Source: Candidatus Rokuibacteriota bacterium
GTDB taxonomy: Bacteria > Methylomirabilota > Methylomirabilia > Rokubacteriales > CSP1-6
Direction of reading: 5' to 3'
Assembly (NCBI GenBank): GCA_016188005.1
Contig: JACPIQ010000116.1
Location: forward strand, 1 to 64,000
DNA length: 64,000 bases
The first letter of the stretch is position 1. Every line of letters starts with the position of its first letter. The notes under the pieces are model-generated. The model was not told the origin of the DNA. It did no database searches and saw only the letters and a program-made list of their open reading frames with translations. Both the position numbers and the translations under genes were made by a program. Positions 58,990-64,000 of the stretch are shown here, piece after piece.

Positions 58990-60912
58990 TCAGCGCCTGC
59001 GCCGCTTGCCGGCGCGGGCGGACGGGAATTGGGCAGCGAGCCAGGGGCCGGCGCCCGGCGTGGCTCGCCAGAGGTCGCCGAGCATGTCCTCTATGACGGC
59101 GGCCTCCTCATGGCTGCCGAGCGCGTAGGCGGCGGGCATCGCGCCCGGCCATGTCTGCTTGCCGAGCAGGTAGCGGGGAGCATGGCGATTGGCGCGCACC
59201 GCCCGCCGGAGGTGTTCGTTCGCCGGGACGGCGTCGCCCCCGCGCCGGAAGGCATGGAGCGCCCATGCATAGGCCCATGCCGCGGTCCCCTCGTCATGGA
59301 ACTGATCGAGGAGCCCCTCCGCCTCGGCGTCACGGCCGGCCTCGAGCAGGACGGGTAGCAGCGAATAGCGGACACCCTGGTTGTCGCCCGGATTCAGCCG
59401 GAGGAGATCTCGATAGTGATCCACCGCCGCATCGCGCTCCCCGAGGGCTTGCAGGCTCTGGGCGAGCCCGAAGCGGGCCCGCATGTAGGGGCGCGTGCTG
59501 ATCATGCTCCAGAAGTGGCCGGTATCCTCGGTGAAGGCGGTAGGGCCCAGCGCCCGCTCGCCGGCCGCCACCCCGCGGGCATAGAGATCGCGGGCGGCCG
59601 GTAGCTCCGTCGCCGCCTCCGCCAGGAGCACGTAGGCGTCGGCGCAGTCGGGGGAGACCTCGAGGGCCCGCCGGGCGAGCTGGACGCGCCGGCGGCCGCG
59701 AGCCTCCACCGCACGGTAGGCGATCTCCTGCGCGCGCTCGATCGGCGTCGAGGCCGTGGAGGGGATGGCGTCGAGCGCTCCCGAGAACTTCCGCTGGATG
59801 CTCGCGTTCAGCTCGTCCGTGCTCTCGAAGGACTCGCCGGCGGTAAAGCGCTGGACCTCGAGCAGCACGCGCTCCATGGCCCGGCGGTCCGGCAGGCCTC
59901 CGACTCGCGGCTCGGCGGGAGCATCGAGAGGCCGCAGCAGCTCCGGCAGAGCGAGCGTGATCCGGCGTGGCCCGTCCGCGGCGGGCACGTCACGGCTCCA
60001 GCGCCCGCTGTCGATCTCGTCCTCCGTGGCCCGCGCCAGCGCGCGAAGGATGGCCTCGAGCTCGGCCAGCATCGGTCCCTCGGGCCGGCGCAGCTGGCCG
60101 TTGGGCCCGAACCATACCGCCACCGGGTACGCCGAGGGCCCGGCCACCGGCAAGGCATGCTCCTCCCACAGATCCACGTCGCCGAAGGGCATCTCGTCGA
60201 TGGGGCCGAAGAGAACGCTCCACCGCCCGCGAGGCCCGATGAGCGTCTCGGGATCGGGGTCCTCCTGCAGCCGCTCGAGCTCCCGCGGGCTCGCGAAGAA
60301 CCCCACCCCGAAGACCTGGCCCCCGGCGCCGAGGACGGTAGCGCACGAGAGGCCGCGGTCGACTGCCGGGGCCTCGATGCGGATGATGTCCTCATCGCTC
60401 AGGTGGCGCCACAGGGCCGCGTCGAAGAACTCGCGGGCCGCCTCGGCGAACGCCCGCATACGCTCGACGGTCACGCCCCGGGCCCGGAGGGCCTCGGGTG
60501 GCAGGGGCTTGCCCTCCGTCATCTCCACCATCTGACCGAGCTTGCCCCGGACGAGCGAGATGTCGTCGACGACGTGAACCTCCAGCTCGGGGTCGCCGAC
60601 GCCCCGCGCGATCGCCTCGCCCAGGGCCGGGGCGACCACCTCGATCCGGGCCGGGCGCGTCCGGGTGAACCTGAGCCCCAGATCGAGGAACACGTCGAGG
60701 GCGAGCCCGGCGTCGGGCGCGCCCTCGGCGAGCTTGACGTTCACCATGTCGGTTTCCCGGCTGACCCACACCGCCCCCCACGGGCGGACGGGAATGTCGC
60801 CGGGCGCCCCGATCCACATGGGCATCTTCACGAGCCCGCCCTGCCAGGTCTCGGAGGAGCGCCGCGCGAGTCGCTTGAATCGACCGACCACCAGGGAGGA
60901 GATCTCGGCCAT
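58990..60912 (-). CDS. Large TPR protein related to the bacterial ST7-like family
   Basis: 640 aa, cytoplasmic. N-terminal half (about 1-340) has a beta-rich domain without known motif (RFKRLARRSSETWQGGLVKM, VNVKLAEGAPDAGLALDVFL). The C-terminal half has a regular helical repeat region with AYRAVEARGRRRVQLARRAL, TRPYMRARFGLAQSLQALGE and LLRLNPGDNQGVRYSLLPVL, which fits the ST7/TPR-like proteins found as single genes in many bacteria. Role unknown. It is convergent with the toxin gene. Confidence 0.6.
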   Translation of the reverse strand: MAEISSLVVGRFKRLARRSSETWQGGLVKMPMWIGAPGDIPVRPWGAVWVSRETDMVNVKLAEGAPDAGLALDVFLDLGLRFTRTRPARIEVVAPALGEAIARGVGDPELEVHVVDDISLVRGKLGQMVEMTEGKPLPPEALRARGVTVERMRAFAEAAREFFDAALWRHLSDEDIIRIEAPAVDRGLSCATVLGAGGQVFGVGFFASPRELERLQEDPDPETLIGPRGRWSVLFGPIDEMPFGDVDLWEEHALPVAGPSAYPVAVWFGPNGQLRRPEGPMLAELEAILRALARATEDEIDSGRWSRDVPAADGPRRITLALPELLRPLDAPAEPRVGGLPDRRAMERVLLEVQRFTAGESFESTDELNASIQRKFSGALDAIPSTASTPIERAQEIAYRAVEARGRRRVQLARRALEVSPDCADAYVLLAEAATELPAARDLYARGVAAGERALGPTAFTEDTGHFWSMISTRPYMRARFGLAQSLQALGERDAAVDHYRDLLRLNPGDNQGVRYSLLPVLLEAGRDAEAEGLLDQFHDEGTAAWAYAWALHAFRRGGDAVPANEHLRRAVRANRHAPRYLLGKQTWPGAMPAAYALGSHEEAAVIEDMLGDLWRATPGAGPWLAAQFPSARAGKRRRR

Positions 60913-60983
60913 CAGCGGGCACGATAGCGTGACCGGCCGCGCCGCGCAAGCCGCTCCCGGCTCAGTCGGCCTCGGGCTCGGAG

Positions 60984-61214
60984 TCAGGCACGTTCACGAC
61001 GGGCTCGCTGGGCCGCAAGCCCGGCGGCGAGCCTCCGTAGCTCCTCGGGGAAGATGCGCTTCGCCTTGACGGCGTCGGTGCGCTCGAACGCCTGCTCCTT
61101 GATGATCCGGTGTTTCTGCGACCGGGGCAGGTAGACGCGCACTCGATCCCAGTCGGCCTGCGGGATCGTGTCGCGCCCCGTCGCCGCCGTGATCGCCGTC
61201 GCGTAGAGGTCCAT
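60984..61214 (-). CDS. Small hypothetical protein
   Basis: 76 aa: MDLYATAITAATGRDTIPQA, then an Arg/Lys-rich helix (KHRIIKEQAFERTDAVKAKR). Nothing recognised. It lies in a gap between the ST7-like gene and 61295, and reads well as a helical soluble protein, but could be spurious. Confidence 0.4.
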   Translation of the reverse strand: MDLYATAITAATGRDTIPQADWDRVRVYLPRSQKHRIIKEQAFERTDAVKAKRIFPEELRRLAAGLAAQRARRERA

Positions 61215-61294
61215 AAGGTGTGACCTCGCCTGTCACAGCCGGGCGCGATTCTGAGCATGGAAGTAGCGAACCCCGGCACACAAGGAGGCCCCTG

Positions 61295-61540
61295 ATGGCC
61301 ACGGCCCGATCGAATCTTGAAGCGCTGGCTGACTGGCTCGCCGCGACGGCGAAGAAGATCTTCCTCGAGGACGGCGAGCACGGCACTACCACCCACATCT
61401 GGGTCAAGGGTTACCCGCTATTCGTCGGCGTGACGGGGTCCGAGGACGGCAAGGACGCCCTCGGGACCCTCACCGGCATGCACATGTCGGTCGACGAAGA
61501 CCTGCTGGAGTCCACTCGCGCCAGGCACAAATGGGGGTGA
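61295..61540 (+). CDS. Small hypothetical protein
   Basis: 81 aa with GGAGG 6 nt before ATG 61295. NLEALADWLAATAKKIFLED, then THIWVKGYPLFVGVTGSEDG suggest an alpha/beta fold. No family recognised. Its 3' end overlaps a fragment on the other strand. Confidence 0.5.
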   Translation: MATARSNLEALADWLAATAKKIFLEDGEHGTTTHIWVKGYPLFVGVTGSEDGKDALGTLTGMHMSVDEDLLESTRARHKWG

Positions 61541-61712
61541 GCTGCCGCCGCACTCGGACATCCTGCTCGAGGATGGCGATTACCGGGATCTCGATTTCGT
61601 CATCTGGCATCACCTCGACCTTGTCCCCGCCGACACGGCGCGCCCGCCCGAGCGCGTCCCCCACGGCCAGCCCGAGGAGCGCGCCGCGGTAGCGGTCGAT
61701 CCCCGGTCTCAT
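61470..61712 (-). pseudogene. N-terminal fragment of an ADP-ribosylglycohydrolase-type protein
   Basis: Begins MRPGIDRYRGALLGLAVGDA, the typical start of the ADP-ribosylglycohydrolase/DraG family, then diverges after LGRARRVGGDK and stops at 80 codons (the family is ~300). Its ATG overlaps the stop of the preceding gene (ATGA), so the intact gene once ended this operon. Confidence 0.6.
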
Positions 61713-63640
61713 GCCTCCCCGGTCGCCAGCCACGCCCGCTTGCCCTCGCGCACCCGCTCGTGGAGCGCGTCCCACTGAGAGCGCGTGAGGTGGAGGAAGC
61801 GGAACCGGCCGTTCCGCTCGAGCAGCGGTCGCGGGATCGCCGCGAGCAGCCTGTGGAGCAGGCGGACCCGATGCGCCCGGGCGATGGCATGGATCCGCTG
61901 GCCGGGCACGTAGCGGCTGTAGTACACCACGGGCTTCCGCTCGCAGAACGCGAACATGACATCGAGCCAGCCGTAGAGGTGGTCGTCCCCGCTCCGCGGG
62001 AGGGCGAGGAGGGGCGTGATCACCCGCGCGTAGAAGCTCTTCGTGTCCGGGGCGGGGAGCCAGGTCGGGGCATCGAGCGAGATCATGGAGAAGTCGCGGC
62101 GGCGCAGCGTCACGTGACACGGCTCGTCCTGGAGCACGGCCGGCTCACTCGCCTCGCGGGAGGCGCTGCCGATGCCCTCATAGCTCGGATCCACCCACCC
62201 GGCCTTGTCCTTGCCGTCGCCGCCGCCCCGCAGGATGCGCGAATCCTCGCGCGCGCTGATGAAGTCGATGATGCCGTTCGTCACCCGGAGTGGCTCGGCG
62301 CCGCCCTCGTGCACGTAGACGGTGCCGTCCTTCCAGTGGCGGAGCGTGGCTCGCACGTCCACGCCGTCGCGAAGCCCCGACACGAACGGGGCCGAGCGCG
62401 CCTCGGCGGGATCGCCGACCGTCGCCCGGCCGAGCACATAGCGGACGAAGGCCTCGTACTGCTCCTCTTCGGGCGGGTATGAGACCCATATCCGGGTCTC
62501 GCCAGCCTTCCCGGGTGGGACATGCCGGTAGGGCGTGTCGCCCCGGCGTCGCTCCGCCTCGTCCGGCGAGGGAATCGAGATCGTGATCCCCGGCCCCTGG
62601 ACCAGGAAGGGCTCCACGGTCACCCATCGGCCGTCCAGGCGAAACCCCTGGCGCTTTCCGATGACCTCGAACGTGAGGGCCGGGTGCTGGCGTCCCTTGC
62701 GGAAGGCCAGGTCGCGCATCGCCAGCATGTAGAGCGCTCCCGCGTAGCGGTTGCCGATCGTCGCGGAGGCGGCCGTGAGCAGCTCGCCCAGGTCCGGCCG
62801 CTCCGACAGCCCCCTCGACGCGGCGAGATTCCGCGCATAGAGCAAGGCCCGCGCGACGTCGATGGCCGTCCCGGCCGGCCCATCGGCCGGCTGCCCGCTG
62901 CGCGCCGGTCGGCGAAGAGCTCCCAGGGCCATCCCGCGGACCGCCGCCGTCTCCTCGTACCGGTCAGGGCCACTGGCGTAGTGCGCGACCAGGTACGGGA
63001 CGCGCCCGGACAGCCTCAGCAGCGCCGACGGCGCCAGCCGCACCCGACGGAAGCGCCGCGCCCGGCTGATGGGGACGCTCGGCGCGGCGAAGTCGCCAGC
63101 CTCCAGCCGGCGCACCAGGGCCGTCCAGTGGGCGAGGCCCCCGACCCAGAGCACGCGCTGATGGGCGGCCAGCAGCTCCGACAGCCGTCGCGCCATGTGC
63201 GCCTCGCGGGCGAGATCCTCGTCGGGGGGCGCCGGCCCGAGCGCGGCCAGCGCGTCATGCGCCTCCCGAAAGAGACGGCCGACCCGCGGAGCGAACTCGG
63301 GGCCGGGAAGAGACAGCCCTCGCTCGCGGCGCGCCCCCGCGGAGACCTCGAGGTCCACCAGGTAGAGCGGCCACCTCGCGCCCCGCGCCAGACGGCAGGC
63401 CTCGAGAATCGAGTCGCCCGGCACGAAGGGGAAGAGCATCGGCCCGGACAGCGAGGCCACCGGGCTCGGCCAGCAGGACAGCGCCCAGTCCACCTCATCT
63501 TCCGCCGAGGGCCGCAGCTCCACGGCGACGGCCGTCGGATGGAAAGCGGTGACGGCGCGCCGCGCCTCCCGCGCGAAGATCGGGTCGAAGTGGCAGGACG
63601 GCACGCCGAGGAGGTTGCCGGCGCGCTCGGCAATCCTCAC
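61709..63640 (-). CDS. Large protein with a TraB/ChaN-like N-terminal region, MoxR-linked
   Basis: 643 aa. Near the start CHFDPIFAREARRAVTAFHP and AVAVELRPS, then HQRVLWVGGLAHWTALVRRL, recall TraB/GumN/ChaN-type folds (H-x-VEL core and a later G-G-x-x-H). The C-terminal half has no recognised domain (WLPAPDTKSFYARVITPLLA, FRFLHLTRSQWDALHERVRE). GTG 63640 overlaps the end of the MoxR-like gene (GTGA), so the two are coupled. MoxR ATPase, this protein and a von Willebrand protein often go together; the last is outside the window. Confidence 0.55.
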   Translation of the reverse strand: MRIAERAGNLLGVPSCHFDPIFAREARRAVTAFHPTAVAVELRPSAEDEVDWALSCWPSPVASLSGPMLFPFVPGDSILEACRLARGARWPLYLVDLEVSAGARRERGLSLPGPEFAPRVGRLFREAHDALAALGPAPPDEDLAREAHMARRLSELLAAHQRVLWVGGLAHWTALVRRLEAGDFAAPSVPISRARRFRRVRLAPSALLRLSGRVPYLVAHYASGPDRYEETAAVRGMALGALRRPARSGQPADGPAGTAIDVARALLYARNLAASRGLSERPDLGELLTAASATIGNRYAGALYMLAMRDLAFRKGRQHPALTFEVIGKRQGFRLDGRWVTVEPFLVQGPGITISIPSPDEAERRRGDTPYRHVPPGKAGETRIWVSYPPEEEQYEAFVRYVLGRATVGDPAEARSAPFVSGLRDGVDVRATLRHWKDGTVYVHEGGAEPLRVTNGIIDFISAREDSRILRGGGDGKDKAGWVDPSYEGIGSASREASEPAVLQDEPCHVTLRRRDFSMISLDAPTWLPAPDTKSFYARVITPLLALPRSGDDHLYGWLDVMFAFCERKPVVYYSRYVPGQRIHAIARAHRVRLLHRLLAAIPRPLLERNGRFRFLHLTRSQWDALHERVREGKRAWLATGEA

Positions 63641-64000
63641 CGCGCCCTCCCGCCCGCCGGCGCCGTGCCGTCGGGCTTGACGAGGACCTGCTGCGCCGCG
63701 CGCCGGAGCGGCTCGCCGAGCCCCGACGCGCGGAGCTTCTGCGCGTACTGGGCCAGCGTGAGCATGTCCCGGATGCTGTCCTTGCGGCCCGCCGCCGCCC
63801 GGCGCCTGAGCTCCTCGAACACCCCGCGCAGCAGATCCTCGTCCACCGCCGGGCACTTGAGCCGCAGGATCTCCTCCTGCAACGCCCAGGGCGGCGAGAC
63901 GATCTCGATCTTCGGCTTGAGCCGGCTCTGGATATAGCCCGGCAGCTCGTACACGCTCGCATCGTCGTTCATCGTCACGCAGAGCCGGAAGTCGGGATGG
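63637..64000 (-). CDS. C-terminal end of a MoxR-type AAA ATPase (5' part outside window)
   Basis: The visible ~120 residues begin HPDFRLCVTMNDDASVYELP, the sensor-I region after Walker B of MoxR/RavA-like AAA+ proteins, and continue with GYIQSRLKPKIEIVSPPWAL and a helical lid. The remainder lies beyond base 64000. Stop 63637 overlaps the next gene start. Confidence 0.7.
   Translation of the reverse strand, partial: HPDFRLCVTMNDDASVYELPGYIQSRLKPKIEIVSPPWALQEEILRLKCPAVDEDLLRGVFEELRRRAAAGRKDSIRDMLTLAQYAQKLRASGLGEPLRRAAQQVLVKPDGTAPAGGRAR

Noticed and set aside
1-64000. CRISPR array
   Set aside because: No regularly spaced direct repeats were seen; the repeats found are palindromes or a single tRNA-derived pair.

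Overview
The window is GC-rich (visibly well above 60%) and dense with genes. Start codons are often GTG, neighbouring genes commonly overlap as ATGA or GTGA, and many proteins are exported multihaem c-type cytochromes. With the IS481-type remnant, class III CoA-transferases, a nitrilase and proteins ending in PCP-reductase-like domains, this suggests an uncultivated soil or sediment bacterium of the Methylomirabilota/Rokubacteria kind. That placement is inference: there is no rRNA or other marker gene in the window.

Layout. (1) 1-8561, + strand: a respiratory cluster with a radical SAM/SPASM protein, a cytochrome bd-like subunit I, a dihaem cytochrome c, a trihaem cytochrome c fused to an ethylbenzene-dehydrogenase-type haem domain, a periplasmic cupredoxin, an Mrp/NBP35-type ATPase and a zinc-ribbon protein. 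Three of its proteins end in a PCP_red-type domain. (2) 8548-9756, +: a solitary branched-chain-amino-acid-type binding protein. (3) 9784-21942, - strand: a long probable operon with two sister cytochromes of about 15 haems, a tetrahaem and an octahaem cytochrome, two thioredoxin-fold/TPR proteins without the CxxC, a HEAT-repeat protein and two membrane sensors without kinase ATPase domains. (4) 22846-32199: a surface-glycan region (glycosyltransferases, methyltransferase, flippase) with decay: an IS481 remnant, a gene tail and a truncated flippase. (5) 32260-39334, -: an outer-membrane beta-barrel, two NHL-repeat lipoproteins and two related multihaem cytochromes, the likely shape of a porin-cytochrome electron conduit. 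(6) 39495-42791, -: a TPR protein, a histidine kinase and an NtrC-family sigma-54 activator. (7) 43415-45833: a peptide-type ABC transporter whose binding protein and first permease have been spliced together by a deletion. (8) 46003-48565: an ECF sigma/anti-sigma pair with envelope proteins. (9) 48685-54065: CoA-transferases, a nitrilase and a membrane protein, part of it bounded by a 49-bp direct repeat derived from the tRNA-Leu gene. (10) 54558-64000: a large cyclase/ATPase/TPR signalling protein, tRNA-Ala, a PIN toxin-antitoxin pair, an ST7-like TPR protein and the end of a MoxR-type ATPase cluster.

Working together: regions 3, 5 and 6 look like one regulated electron-transfer programme. 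Candidate -24/-12 promoters precede the multihaem operon, one NHL/cytochrome operon and the kinase/regulator operon. Each has a GGGGAA-TTCCCC-type palindrome 50 to 110 nt upstream, as expected for enhancer sites of the NtrC-family regulator encoded between them. This regulon is the most interesting hypothesis in the window.
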